Below, piece after piece: positions 5,855 through 12,649 of a stretch of DNA of 18,333 nt (positions are counted from its first letter, which is position 1; each line of letters opens with the position of its first letter). The stretch comes from Scatosoma sp045644545 (GTDB taxonomy: Bacteria; Bacillota; Clostridia; Christensenellales; Borkfalkiaceae). Where the stretch lies: positions 1 through 18,333 of the forward strand of contig JAZRHC010000015.1 of assembly GCA_045644545.1 (NCBI GenBank), in the 5' to 3' direction. The notes under the pieces are model-generated. The model made no database searches. It was not told the DNA's origin and saw only the letters and a program-made list of their open reading frames with translations. Position numbers and translations under genes: made by a program.

Positions 5855-6688
5855 TTAAATAGCAAAGACGTGTTTTCCAATCACGGTTACCGTCTGTCTG
5901 TCGAAGATCCACGCGCTCGTCGCCACGGCGGGATTATAATAGTATAACGCCCCGCCCGTGGGATCCCAGCCGTTCATTGCGTCCCTTGCGGCGCGCATCG
6001 CGGTATCGTTGGGCGTTAAGTTGATCTGCCCGTCGGAAACCGCCGTGAACGCGTGCTTTTGATACACCACGCCCGCGACCGTGTTCGGGAACTGAGGACT
6101 GCGAATGCGGTTCATAACCACCGCGCCGATCGCAACCTGACCCGTGTACGGTTCGCCGCGCCCTTCCGCGTAGATGGTTTTTGCGAGCAAATATAAATCG
6201 GAATTCGACAAATCGTTCGAGCCGCTTGAAGAGCCGCCGCCCGCGAGTACGTTATACGACGAATTCATTCCGAGCGCCTGATAGGTCGCTTTTCCCACGA
6301 CCCCGTCCGCCGTGAGTCCGTTCTTTTTTTGGAAGGCGATCACGGCTTTTTTCGTGCCTGCGCCGAACACGCCGTCTACGCTGCCCGTATAATAGCCCCA
6401 ATTTTTCAGCCTGCGCTGGACTTCCTTCACCTCGCCGCCCTTAGAGCCTTGGCGAAGCACCGCCGCGGTAAACGCGGTAGGCTGATCCTCGTCTTCCGTT
6501 TTGGGCGCGGGCAGGTTTTTAGGCTTGCCCCCACGACGGTCGTTTTTATTTTTGCCGAGCGATATGGTGCGCTCTAAGCGAACTGCCGCGGTATCCTTTG
6601 CCCCGCCGCCCGTCACGAGCGCGGGAGTCAAAAGACAAAGACCGAGCAAAGACAGCGCCAACGCGCCTTTTTTAAATGTTTTTTTCAT
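5855..6688 (-). CDS. sleB: SleB spore cortex-lytic enzyme
   Basis: A 277-residue secreted lytic transglycosylase that degrades cortex peptidoglycan containing muramic-delta-lactam during germination. There is a signal peptide at 1-26, a low-complexity linker, a peptidoglycan-binding domain at about 79-140 (EVQRRLKNWGYYTG, GVVGKATYQALG) and a SleB/hydrolase_2 catalytic domain at 164-275. The catalytic glutamate is E175 in YAEGRGEPYTGQVAIGAV, and the domain ends with the usual ALYYYNP and VIGKHVF motifs. Perfect AGGAGG upstream of ATG. It is the middle gene of spoIIR-sleB-ypeB, 38 bases after spoIIR. Confidence 0.95.
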   Translation of the reverse strand: MKKTFKKGALALSLLGLCLLTPALVTGGGAKDTAAVRLERTISLGKNKNDRRGGKPKNLPAPKTEDEDQPTAFTAAVLRQGSKGGEVKEVQRRLKNWGYYTGSVDGVFGAGTKKAVIAFQKKNGLTADGVVGKATYQALGMNSSYNVLAGGGSSSGSNDLSNSDLYLLAKTIYAEGRGEPYTGQVAIGAVVMNRIRSPQFPNTVAGVVYQKHAFTAVSDGQINLTPNDTAMRAARDAMNGWDPTGGALYYYNPAVATSAWIFDRQTVTVIGKHVFAI

Positions 6689-6726
6689 CTTTTTTCCTCC
6701 TATGTACGCCGTTTTTGCCGCTCGGT

Positions 6727-7269
6727 TCAGCCGCGGTTTTTCTTCCAGTTTTGTATAATTTCCGCGATCTTGCTTTTATAAATAACTTCCGTTTTCGTGT
6801 TCCCCGAAAAGCACAAGGGCGGGTAGATCACGCACCACCAGTTATTTCCCTCGCCCTCGCCCAAATTTATAACGAGCGCGAGATATTCCCCTTCTTCGAG
6901 CACGAACTCCCCATAAACGCGGGTGGGAAAGCTTTCGGTTTTCACCGCCGCGCTCGCGCCGTAGTCAAATCCCTGCGACTTTAACACGGCGTTGGCGACC
7001 CGTTCTATTCCCGAAAGGCTGTTTTCAACGCTTTTTCGGGCTTTTTCTTTGCTCGTACACTCGGCGACGACGGAGGTGAGATACTCAACGATTTCGTCTT
7101 TTACGAGGTATTTCACCGCCTGATCGACGGAATCGTTGGAGTTGGCGCGGATATGAATACGGATATATTCCGCGTTTTGGGTTTGGGTTTCGCCCAAGCC
7201 GCCCGAAAGCCCGACCGCCGTTAAACTTATTATGATTGACAAAAGAAAAATTATGCAAAATTTTTTCAT
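6727..7269 (-). CDS. spoIIR: SpoIIR, forespore signal for pro-sigma-E processing
   Basis: A 180-residue secreted protein with a signal peptide at 1-24 and the SpoIIR hallmark near residues 35-55 (IRIHIRANSNDSVDQAVK), followed by KDEIVEYL and a conserved C-terminal ...EYLALVINLGEGEGNNWWCVIYPPLCF-type region. In Bacillus SpoIIR is made in the forespore under sigma-F and activates SpoIIGA across the septum, so that sigma-E becomes active in the mother cell. A sigma-F-like promoter precedes it here. GGAGG lies ten bases before the ATG, a slightly long spacing. Being in one operon with sleB-ypeB differs from B. subtilis. Confidence 0.92.
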   Translation of the reverse strand: MKKFCIIFLLSIIISLTAVGLSGGLGETQTQNAEYIRIHIRANSNDSVDQAVKYLVKDEIVEYLTSVVAECTSKEKARKSVENSLSGIERVANAVLKSQGFDYGASAAVKTESFPTRVYGEFVLEEGEYLALVINLGEGEGNNWWCVIYPPLCFSGNTKTEVIYKSKIAEIIQNWKKNRG

Positions 7270-7299
7270 AAAAAAATAACCTCCGTGAATCTACACGAA

Positions 7300-7329
7300 A
7301 GTTATTGCCCACATTTTATGATTTTATAC
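7300..7329 (-). promoter_or_regulatory. Sigma-F/sigma-G-type promoter of spoIIR-sleB-ypeB
   Basis: GTATA (7325-7329), a 15-base spacer and GGCAATAACT (7300-7309) on the minus strand. This matches GYWTA and GGNRANAMTW, the forespore sigma consensus, at all but one position. The predicted start lies about 25 bases upstream of the ATG. No equally good sigma-A promoter was seen. Confidence 0.65.
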
Positions 7330-7369
7330 GCTGATAAAGTATTTATTTCTGGACTTCCCGTCTTTGAGC

Positions 7370-7873
7370 TTATTCGAGCTCCGACCAGCTACGTTCGTGG
7401 AGCTCGCCCGCTTCCAACAGACCTTGATAGTCCGTTTGGCGCAACGCCTCGTACACCGCGATCGCCGCGGAGTTGGAAAGGTTCAACGAACGAGCCTCCG
7501 AAAACATCGGGATTCGCACGCAGGTCGGCTCGTTTTTAAGTAAAAGCTCTTCGGGTAAGCCTTTCGTTTCCTTGCCAAAAACCAAAAAATCTCCGTCTTG
7601 GAATTTCACGTCGCTATGACGGCGACGGGCTTTCGTCGTGAAATAGAAAAACCGCGCGCCCTCGAATTGCGCTTTCAGCTCCTCGAAGCTGTCGTGGTAA
7701 GAAATATCCACCAAGTGCCAGTAATCCAGCCCCGCGCGCTTTAAGTATTTGTCCGTCACCTCAAATCCCAACGGGCGAATGAGATGCAACGAAGTACCCG
7801 TCGCGGCGCAGGTGCGCGCGATATTGCCCGCGTTTTGCGGGATCTCGGGTTCGACCAGAACGATATGGAACAT
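7370..7873 (-). CDS. trmL: TrmL, tRNA (cytidine/uridine-34 2'-O)-methyltransferase
   Basis: A 167-residue SPOUT-fold methyltransferase that modifies the wobble ribose of tRNA-Leu using S-adenosylmethionine. Family motifs are intact: EPEIPQNAGNIARTCAATG near 9-26, FGKETKGLP at 99-107 and SLNLSNSAAIAVYEAL at 129-144, which form the knotted cofactor site. The chosen ATG at 7873 has AAGGAG upstream and starts exactly at the conserved FHIVLVEPE strand. Continuation of the frame upstream to 8083 crosses the promoter and is not conserved-looking. It lies upstream of spoIIR on the same strand, but the latter has its own promoter. Confidence 0.93.
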   Translation of the reverse strand: MFHIVLVEPEIPQNAGNIARTCAATGTSLHLIRPLGFEVTDKYLKRAGLDYWHLVDISYHDSFEELKAQFEGARFFYFTTKARRRHSDVKFQDGDFLVFGKETKGLPEELLLKNEPTCVRIPMFSEARSLNLSNSAAIAVYEALRQTDYQGLLEAGELHERSWSELE

Positions 7874-7909
7874 TTTTTCACTCCTTTTCGCGGTTTTCGC
7901 GTACTTTAT

Positions 7910-7938
7910 ATTGTACACGCCCGCGCGGGTTTTGGCAA
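7910..7938 (-). promoter_or_regulatory. trmL promoter
   Basis: TTGCCA (7933-7938), a 17-base spacer and TACAAT (7910-7915) on the minus strand, 37 bases before the trmL start. It lies back to back with the rubrerythrin gene. Confidence 0.8.
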
Positions 7939-8051
7939 GCGTTTTTGAGCGCTTTTCGACCCTTTTCCATAGATTAACAGTCCGTCGCCCGCATAAACGG
8001 GAGCGTTTTACGCAAAATACACCTTGAAGGCGAACCCTTCGGGAGGATTTT

Positions 8052-8651
8052 ATGCAATTTGAAAAAACACAGACCTTTATCAACTTAGCGCGTAGCTTTG
8101 CCGGCGAATGTCAGGCGGGTATGCGCTATCAGATGATCGCCAAGCAGGCGATGCAAGAAAAATTAAAGACGTTGTCCGACGCCATTCGCGTGATCGCGAA
8201 AAACGAAACGGTCCACGCGACGCAGTTTTTCAATAAGATTATCGAACACGCGGGAAGCCAAGAAAATATTTGCCTCGGGGACGCAGGTTACCCCTTCCAC
8301 AAGGGTACGCTCGTCGAAAGCTTGACGTTCGCCAAGACGGACGAAAAGAGCGAATCGGAGGATATTTACCCCGCTTTCGCCGTTACGGCGGAGAAAGAAG
8401 GGTTTAAGGATATCGCTTTGCTCTTCAAACAGATTGCGGAAGTGGAAAGCCAGCACGAGGCGGTTTTTAAATATCTTGCCGAAGCGGTGAAAAACGGAAC
8501 GCTTTATAAAAGCGAAACGCCGATGCTGTGGATATGTAGCGAATGCGGGTATATGCACGTCGGAACGGAAGCGTGGCAGGTTTGCCCTCTTTGCAAAGCC
8601 GAGCAAGGCTACGTGGATTTGCATTTGCCTTTCGAAGGCGTTAGAAAATAA
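8052..8651 (+). CDS. rbr: Rubrerythrin
   Basis: A 199-residue cytoplasmic non-haem iron protein that reduces hydrogen peroxide in anaerobes. The N-terminal ferritin-like four-helix domain carries diiron ligands E19 (FAGECQAG), E52/H55 (KNETVHA), E114 or E116 (AEKEG) and E132/H135 (VESQHE). A C-terminal rubredoxin-type domain binds iron through C162/C165 and C178/C181. A strong ribosome binding site, GGGAGG, precedes the ATG. The gene diverges from trmL across about 180 bases; a weak TTGAGC (7945) with a poor -10 is the only promoter candidate seen. Control by the nearby perR is likely from family knowledge, but no Per box was recognised. Confidence 0.93.
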   Translation: MQFEKTQTFINLARSFAGECQAGMRYQMIAKQAMQEKLKTLSDAIRVIAKNETVHATQFFNKIIEHAGSQENICLGDAGYPFHKGTLVESLTFAKTDEKSESEDIYPAFAVTAEKEGFKDIALLFKQIAEVESQHEAVFKYLAEAVKNGTLYKSETPMLWICSECGYMHVGTEAWQVCPLCKAEQGYVDLHLPFEGVRK

Positions 8652-8701
8652 ACGGCGTTTCGTCTTCAACGTATTTTGATTTTGAAAAGGAGGAAAAAGT
8701 A

Positions 8702-8839
8702 ATGAAAAATCAGAAAAACCAAAACAATCAGAACAACCAGAACAACAACAAGAACAAACAGAACAACGCTTGCGGCAGAAACTGTTCTTCCAACAAGAAC
8801 AAGCAAAACGGCGCAAACTATGAAAACGACTGCAAATAA
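8702..8839 (+). CDS. Asn/Gln/Lys-rich 45-residue micro-protein
   Basis: ATG at 8702 follows a very strong AAGGAGG with ideal spacing, which is the main reason to believe it. The product starts MKNQKNQNNQNNQNNNKNKQ and is over 40 percent asparagine, with three cysteines at 24, 28 and 44. It has no membrane segment or recognisable domain. It lies 50 bases after rubrerythrin without a terminator between, so it is probably co-transcribed. The hydrophilic, low-complexity composition recalls small spore or coat-associated peptides, but no assignment is possible. Confidence 0.65.
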   Translation: MKNQKNQNNQNNQNNNKNKQNNACGRNCSSNKNKQNGANYENDCK

Positions 8840-8975
8840 GTCTAAACGCGTACCTGCCCCCACGAAAAAGGCTATGGCTCTTACGGATATGAGGTCGGAA
8901 GGCGACTTCAACGGGAGCTATACGGGTACGCCCGAAAAGGGCGAAAAGCCGATGCAGGACGCCGACGATTTATAA
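8820..8975 (+). CDS. 51-residue micro-protein ending QDADDL
   Basis: This frame overlaps the end of the Asn-rich gene by 20 bases. No strong ribosome binding site is seen, so translation would be coupled. The product has a basic N-terminus (MKTTANKSKRVPAPTKKAM) and an acidic C-terminus with GSYTGTPEKGEKPMQDADDL. I have an impression that GSYTGxP and PxQDADDL recur in small clostridial proteins, but cannot check it. An intrinsic terminator follows six bases after the stop, which supports it as the last gene of the unit. Function unknown. Confidence 0.6.
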   Translation: MKTTANKSKRVPAPTKKAMALTDMRSEGDFNGSYTGTPEKGEKPMQDADDL

Positions 8976-8980
8976 ACAGG

Positions 8981-9008
8981 AAAACGACCGTTTAAAACGG
9001 TCGTTTTT
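8981..9008 (+). terminator. Terminator after rubrerythrin and micro-genes
   Basis: AAAACGACCGTT (8981-8992) pairs with AACGGTCGTTTT (from 8996) around a 3-base loop, followed by further T residues. It probably works in both directions and also ends the opposing acidic zinc-ribbon gene. Confidence 0.85.
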
Positions 9009-9027
9009 GCTTTTTATTTGCGCGGAA

Positions 9028-9510
9028 TTAGAAATCCTCGTCGTCATCATCGTCGTCTTCGTCGTCCTCGTCGTCATCGTCGTCGTAATCGTAATAATCG
9101 TCGGCGGAAACGTATTCGAATTCTTCCTCCTCGGCTTCTTCTTCCTCTTCTTCCTCTTCTTCGAAATCTTCGTCCTCGAAATCCTCGTCGGAAAGTTGCA
9201 GATCGAGCTCCTCGGGTTCGTCCTCGTCGTCGAGGTAGCTTCGCCAAGCGTCGTCTTCCTCGGGATCGTCGACGGGTTCTTCTTCGTATTCGCTCTTTGC
9301 CTTACATTCGTCGCACATTTTCTCGCCCGAACGCATATAGTTATCCCCGCAGATGGGGCAGAGCTCCATTTCCTCTTCCGATTCCTCTTCGAAATCGTCG
9401 GCAAAGGTCTTTGCGCCGCTGAGCTCTTTTAAACACACCTCGCAGTATTCCTGTTCGTCCGCGTCGATATAATTAAGTTCGCATCTCGGACAGATCACGT
9501 AGTTTGCCAT
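9028..9510 (-). CDS. Double zinc-ribbon protein with hyperacidic C-terminus
   Basis: A 160-residue protein. Residues 1-70 contain four CxxC pairs (C7/C10, C23/C26, C51/C54, C66/C69), enough for two zinc ribbons. Residues about 72-160 are almost entirely Asp and Glu, ending in a long Asp run broken by Glu. There is no signal peptide. Zinc ribbons may bind nucleic acid or a protein partner, and such acidic tails can mimic nucleic acid or bind basic proteins; both are inference. A consensus promoter at 9550-9578 and GAGGG before the ATG support real expression. The extreme GAY/GAR codon run is a slippage-prone tract whose length may vary between strains. Confidence 0.8.
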   Translation of the reverse strand: MANYVICPRCELNYIDADEQEYCEVCLKELSGAKTFADDFEEESEEEMELCPICGDNYMRSGEKMCDECKAKSEYEEEPVDDPEEDDAWRSYLDDEDEPEELDLQLSDEDFEDEDFEEEEEEEEEAEEEEFEYVSADDYYDYDDDDDEDDEDDDDDDEDF

Positions 9511-9549
9511 AGTTATTTTCCCTCGTTTCTTATAAGTTGATTTTGCTAT

Positions 9550-9578
9550 ATTATATTAGTATTTATGCAATTTGTAAA
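9550..9578 (-). promoter_or_regulatory. Promoter of the zinc-ribbon gene
   Basis: TTTACA (9573-9578), a 17-base spacer and TATAAT (9550-9555) on the minus strand, 40 bases upstream of the start codon. Confidence 0.85.
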
Positions 9579-9630
9579 CTGTTTTTTAGCCGTTTTTCAA
9601 GATTTTAAAAAAATTTTTTTAATTTTCACA

Positions 9631-9668
9631 AAAAAGGAAGCCGTTTTTCTATAAAACGACTTCCTTTT
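9631..9668 (-). terminator. Terminator of the lipoprotein gene
   Basis: On the minus strand AAAAGGAAGTCGTTTT pairs with AAAACGGCTTCCTTTT with one mismatch or wobble around a short loop, then a T tract. It lies directly after the stop codon. Confidence 0.85.
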
Positions 9669-9671
9669 GGT

Positions 9672-12029
9672 TTATTCTGCCTTTTCGCCTTGCGTTTCCG
9701 CTTGATTTTCGCCTTGCGTTTCTACCTGCTCGGAAGCTTCTTCCACAGGCGTTTCTTGCGCCGTTTCCGCGCTTTCTTCCGCGGGCGCGTTTACTTCCTC
9801 AACCGCCGCCGTTTCGTCCGTTTTTTCGGCTTCTGCGGGGGTTTCCTGCGCCGTTTCCGCGTTTTCTTCCGAAGTTTCTTCTTCGTCGGCGTATACGTCG
9901 ATGGATTTATCGTCCGTCGTGTCGAGACGGTTCTTTCTCACTCTCGTCGATTCGATCGCCTTTTGGCGCGCCGCTTTCTTTTTAAGGTGAATCGTTACGG
10001 GAACGGCAACCGCCGCGCCGACTACGAGTACGCTGCCGATCACGATCAAAACGATTGCCCAAACGGGGAAGCTATCGTCGCTCGCCGTCGCCGTTTCTTC
10101 TTCCAGCGTGCCCGCCCACGAGCTTTCGATCGCGTCGATATCCGCGCTCTTAATCGCGCTCTTGCCGCCGAGCAAGCGGATATAATAAGTGATACGGTCG
10201 TAATGTTTATTTTCTCCATCTACGAATTTGGTCGCGTAATCGGTCGCGCTTTCGTTCGCGCTCTTCGTCGAGTCCGCAAACGCTTTATATTCGTTGATAT
10301 GGATATCGTCGTAGAGCGTTTCCACTTCGTTAAGCAAGCTTCTTTCGCCCGTGTGGAAGATATAAGTGAGCGCGTTTTCCAAAACGTCGTCCTCAAAGTC
10401 CTCGATATAAGTGAGAACTTCGTTATATTTCTCGTTGAGCTCGGTCAGCTCCGCGTTGGTTGCGGGAACGTCCGCCGCGTAGATATATTTATACGCGGTC
10501 GAGCCGAGGTTTTGCGCTCCCGAATAGAGAATTTTTCCTTCAAAGAATTCGGGCTTGTACCAAGAGGAATTAAAATCGATATAATCGAAATCAATCGGAT
10601 CGTATTCCTCGCCGCCCGCGAACGAATAGTCGGCTTTCGTGCCCTTATAATGGATTCTCGAGAGCTTATAGCCGTTCGTGCCAGACGCGTAATAATACAG
10701 ATAATCCCCTTCCGTTTTCCAAAGCGTGATATCCGCAATCCCGTACGCCATCGGAATCTCAACGCCGTTTTCGACCTTATAAAGGGTGGTGTCGTCCTTT
10801 GCGTAATACACGTAATCGTCCACGCCGAAGAACACCGCGCCGTTGGTTAAAACCGTGGAATTTTTCGCCGCCGTTTGCACCGATTCGTTGCCCGAAACGG
10901 TTTTCCAAGTTTCAGCTTCCGTCGCCTTATCCGCCAAGAAATACAAAGGCTTTACGTCGGGGGAGTCGTTCACCGCCGTGCGAGTGAAATAAACGCCGAC
11001 CTGTTCGTATCTTTCCAAATCGTAGGTATAGCCCGAAATTTCCGCGGGCGTGCCTGCGTCTTTGTCGTTATAGTGGGTGAGTCTGTCCACGTAGTTCGAT
11101 CCCACGCCGTCGAGCACAAGCTCGCCGAGGTTTACGTAGGGATACGTTTTATAATCGCTCTTTTTAAAGTCCTTTTCGTTGTCTTCCAAATAATTGGTAT
11201 CGAAGGTATATTCTCTGCCACTCGAAGTTTTATAGCCGTTTTTAATCGCCGTCGCCGTCGCGGAAGCGTTGACCTTATAAAGCTGGTTATAAGGCGCGCT
11301 TGAAGATTGCGCCGAGTCGATATTATAGGTCACGCCCATCGTATAATACACCGTGCCGTTCGTGAGGTCGGTCATATCGTAAACGTATTCCGTCGCGCCT
11401 TCGACGAGAACGGCGGTTTTTTCCGTTTTGGTGTTAAAGGATTTGAGCGCGCCGTCTTCTTCATAGAGGCAGTAGACGGTTTTATTTTCCCCCTCGCCCT
11501 CTTCGACGAAACGATAGGAAGTGGAGTTGTCGTCCAGACGGAAATAATAATCCTTCATCGCCCACGAGCCGTCCAGCTTCGCGCGCTTGAAATCGATATA
11601 GTCGGTACGCGTTTGCCCGCTCTCAACGTCCTTGTCCGTCGTGGGGGTCGCGTAGTACACGTAGTCGCCGTAGAGATAAATGCCGCTGTCGTAGTCCTGC
11701 GAAACGAGGAGCATCGGAACGACGGTTTGCGCCTTTTCGTAGCTACCTGCCGAAAGGTCGGCGTTGGAAATGCGCATCAACGCGCCTTTTTTCACCTTGC
11801 CGTATTCGTTGGACGCCGCGTAATCCTCCGCGCCGTTGATATAGTAGACGAAATCGCCTTTTTGCACGGCGAACCCACCGTTGGAAGCGACGGCGGTTTT
11901 AGTCCCGTCGTAGCCGTCGAGCTTTTTCCCCGTATAGCTTTCGTCGCCGCAGGCGGCAAACGCGAGGACGGAGGAAAGTACGGTCGTCGCCGCGAGAATA
12001 CTGATTATTTTTTTTGCTTTATCCTTCAT
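9672..12029 (-). CDS. Large surface lipoprotein with C-terminal membrane anchor and acidic tail
   Basis: A 785-residue protein. The N-terminal signal has a lipobox LAFAAC with Cys27 as the predicted lipidated residue. Residues about 45-540 hold repeats such as GGFAVQKGDFVYYING, LYGDYVYYA, VYYTMGV and DDYVYYAKDDTTLYKV, suggestive of a DUF5050-type beta-propeller. Residues about 540-645 are helical. Residues 655-681 form a membrane segment (VWAIVLIVIGSVLVVGAAVA) followed by a basic stop-transfer, and the last 100 residues are Glu/Thr/Ala-rich and presumably cytoplasmic. Both lipid and transmembrane anchors in one protein is unusual. It could be a surface sensor or scaffold; function unknown. 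It is monocistronic, with its own promoter and terminator. Ribosome binding site AAGGAG. Confidence 0.8.
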   Translation of the reverse strand: MKDKAKKIISILAATTVLSSVLAFAACGDESYTGKKLDGYDGTKTAVASNGGFAVQKGDFVYYINGAEDYAASNEYGKVKKGALMRISNADLSAGSYEKAQTVVPMLLVSQDYDSGIYLYGDYVYYATPTTDKDVESGQTRTDYIDFKRAKLDGSWAMKDYYFRLDDNSTSYRFVEEGEGENKTVYCLYEEDGALKSFNTKTEKTAVLVEGATEYVYDMTDLTNGTVYYTMGVTYNIDSAQSSSAPYNQLYKVNASATATAIKNGYKTSSGREYTFDTNYLEDNEKDFKKSDYKTYPYVNLGELVLDGVGSNYVDRLTHYNDKDAGTPAEISGYTYDLERYEQVGVYFTRTAVNDSPDVKPLYFLADKATEAETWKTVSGNESVQTAAKNSTVLTNGAVFFGVDDYVYYAKDDTTLYKVENGVEIPMAYGIADITLWKTEGDYLYYYASGTNGYKLSRIHYKGTKADYSFAGGEEYDPIDFDYIDFNSSWYKPEFFEGKILYSGAQNLGSTAYKYIYAADVPATNAELTELNEKYNEVLTYIEDFEDDVLENALTYIFHTGERSLLNEVETLYDDIHINEYKAFADSTKSANESATDYATKFVDGENKHYDRITYYIRLLGGKSAIKSADIDAIESSWAGTLEEETATASDDSFPVWAIVLIVIGSVLVVGAAVAVPVTIHLKKKAARQKAIESTRVRKNRLDTTDDKSIDVYADEEETSEENAETAQETPAEAEKTDETAAVEEVNAPAEESAETAQETPVEEASEQVETQGENQAETQGEKAE

Positions 12030-12108
12030 CTTGTAAGGACTCCTTTTTGTTGTTTATTAGAAAGAAAGCGCAAAAAGTGCATTTTCCGATTCTATTAACG
12101 CATATTCT

Positions 12109-12137
12109 ATTATATATCAATTTGGCAATTAAAGCAA
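12109..12137 (-). promoter_or_regulatory. Promoter of the lipoprotein gene
   Basis: TTGCTT (12132-12137), a 17-base spacer and TATAAT (12109-12114) on the minus strand. The untranslated leader is long, about 75 bases. Confidence 0.75.
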
Positions 12138-12203
12138 ACGAAAACGCCCCGTTTTTTTTGCTATTTTCTGTGAAATTTTAATTTTTGGAGATTTTTTTCG
12201 GCT

Positions 12204-12419
12204 ATGCAACCTTTCGGACTTCTCAATTTTATCAAATCCGTACTCGATCAAGGCGGGAATCCCCCGCAAGCCCCCGCAAAAACGCCCGAGGACGATTCGC
12301 CGTCCGAAGGGATTCCCCCGTCCTTAACTCCCCCGCCAACCGAAGCGCCGACGAACAACCCGTTCGTGGATTTTTGCGCGGCGCACGACGAACGAGCGAA
12401 GAGGATTAAGAAAAAGTGA
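12204..12419 (+). CDS. Small Pro-rich protein of unknown function
   Basis: A 71-residue frame with a hydrophobic start (MQPFGLLNFIKSVL), a Pro/Ala/Thr-rich middle (about 19-50) and a charged tail (NPFVDFCAAHDERAKRIKKK). The ordered ends with a disordered linker look like a genuine small adaptor-type protein rather than a chance frame. GGAG lies 13 bases before the ATG, which is long, and no clear promoter was found, so confidence is moderate. It diverges from the lipoprotein gene. Its stop codon lies inside the first separator of the hairpin array, so that array is effectively its 3' untranslated region. Confidence 0.55.
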   Translation: MQPFGLLNFIKSVLDQGGNPPQAPAKTPEDDSPSEGIPPSLTPPPTEAPTNNPFVDFCAAHDERAKRIKKK

Positions 12420-12621
12420 AGTTTTTCCTTGGGGAAAAAGTGAAGTTTGATAAATCAAGTGAATTTTTCACCCAAAGGGTGAAAGTGAAGTTTGCGCCTA
12501 CGGCGCAAGTAAAGGTATAAAATTTTTACCGCAATTGCGAAGCAAATTCACTTTTGCAAAAGCAAAAACTTCACTTGCCGTCAGGCAAAATTAACTTTTC
12601 ACGAAGTGAAAAAATTCACTT
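12415..12621. repeat. Nested array of about eight short hairpins with complementary separators
   Basis: The left half has separators GTGAAG (12416), GTGAAG (12440), GTGAAT (12459), GTGAAG (12485) and GTAAA (12509). Between them are hairpins TTTTTCC/GGAAAAA, TTGAT/ATCAA, TTTCACCC/GGGTGAAA and TTGCGCC/GGCGCAA. The right half has TTTAC (12525), then hairpins TTGC/GCAA, TTTTGC/GCAAAA, TTGCC/GGCAA and TTTTCAC/GTGAAAA separated by ATTCAC (12546), CTTCAC (12569), TTAAC (12591) and TTCAC (12615). Right-half separators are complementary to left-half ones, so the whole can fold as one branched palindrome. Stems differ in sequence but almost all begin TT and end AA. No coding frame. Confidence 0.75.
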
Positions 12622-12648
12622 AAAAAACGCGGTTTCACCGCGTTTTTT
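12622..12648. terminator. Bidirectional intrinsic terminator
   Basis: AAAAAACGCGGT (12622-12633) and ACCGCGTTTTTT (12637-12648) form a 12-bp stem around TTC. It serves the alaS operon on the minus strand and any plus-strand transcript through the hairpin array. Confidence 0.9.
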
Positions 12649-12649
12649 C

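Noticed and set aside
5093..5947. Long plus-strand frames rich in Phe, Arg and Leu opposite ypeB
   Set aside because: They are antisense to the Lys/Ala-rich coding region, lack ribosome binding sites and have unnatural composition.
7874..8083. Longer N-terminus for TrmL extending 70 residues upstream
   Set aside because: It runs through the trmL promoter into the rubrerythrin start. The ATG at 7873 has AAGGAG and begins at the conserved core.
8163..8911. Minus-strand frames over rubrerythrin and the Asn-rich micro-gene
   Set aside because: They have no ribosome binding site, while the plus-strand products have clear family motifs or strong initiation signals.
9690..12098. Several long plus-strand frames opposite the lipoprotein gene
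   Set aside because: They are shadows of the 785-residue gene, which has promoter, ribosome binding site, lipobox and terminator on the minus strand.
12415..12621. CRISPR array or tandem repeat reading of the hairpin region
   Set aside because: The units have variable length and sequence, the separators change strand midway, and nothing is repeated at a constant period.
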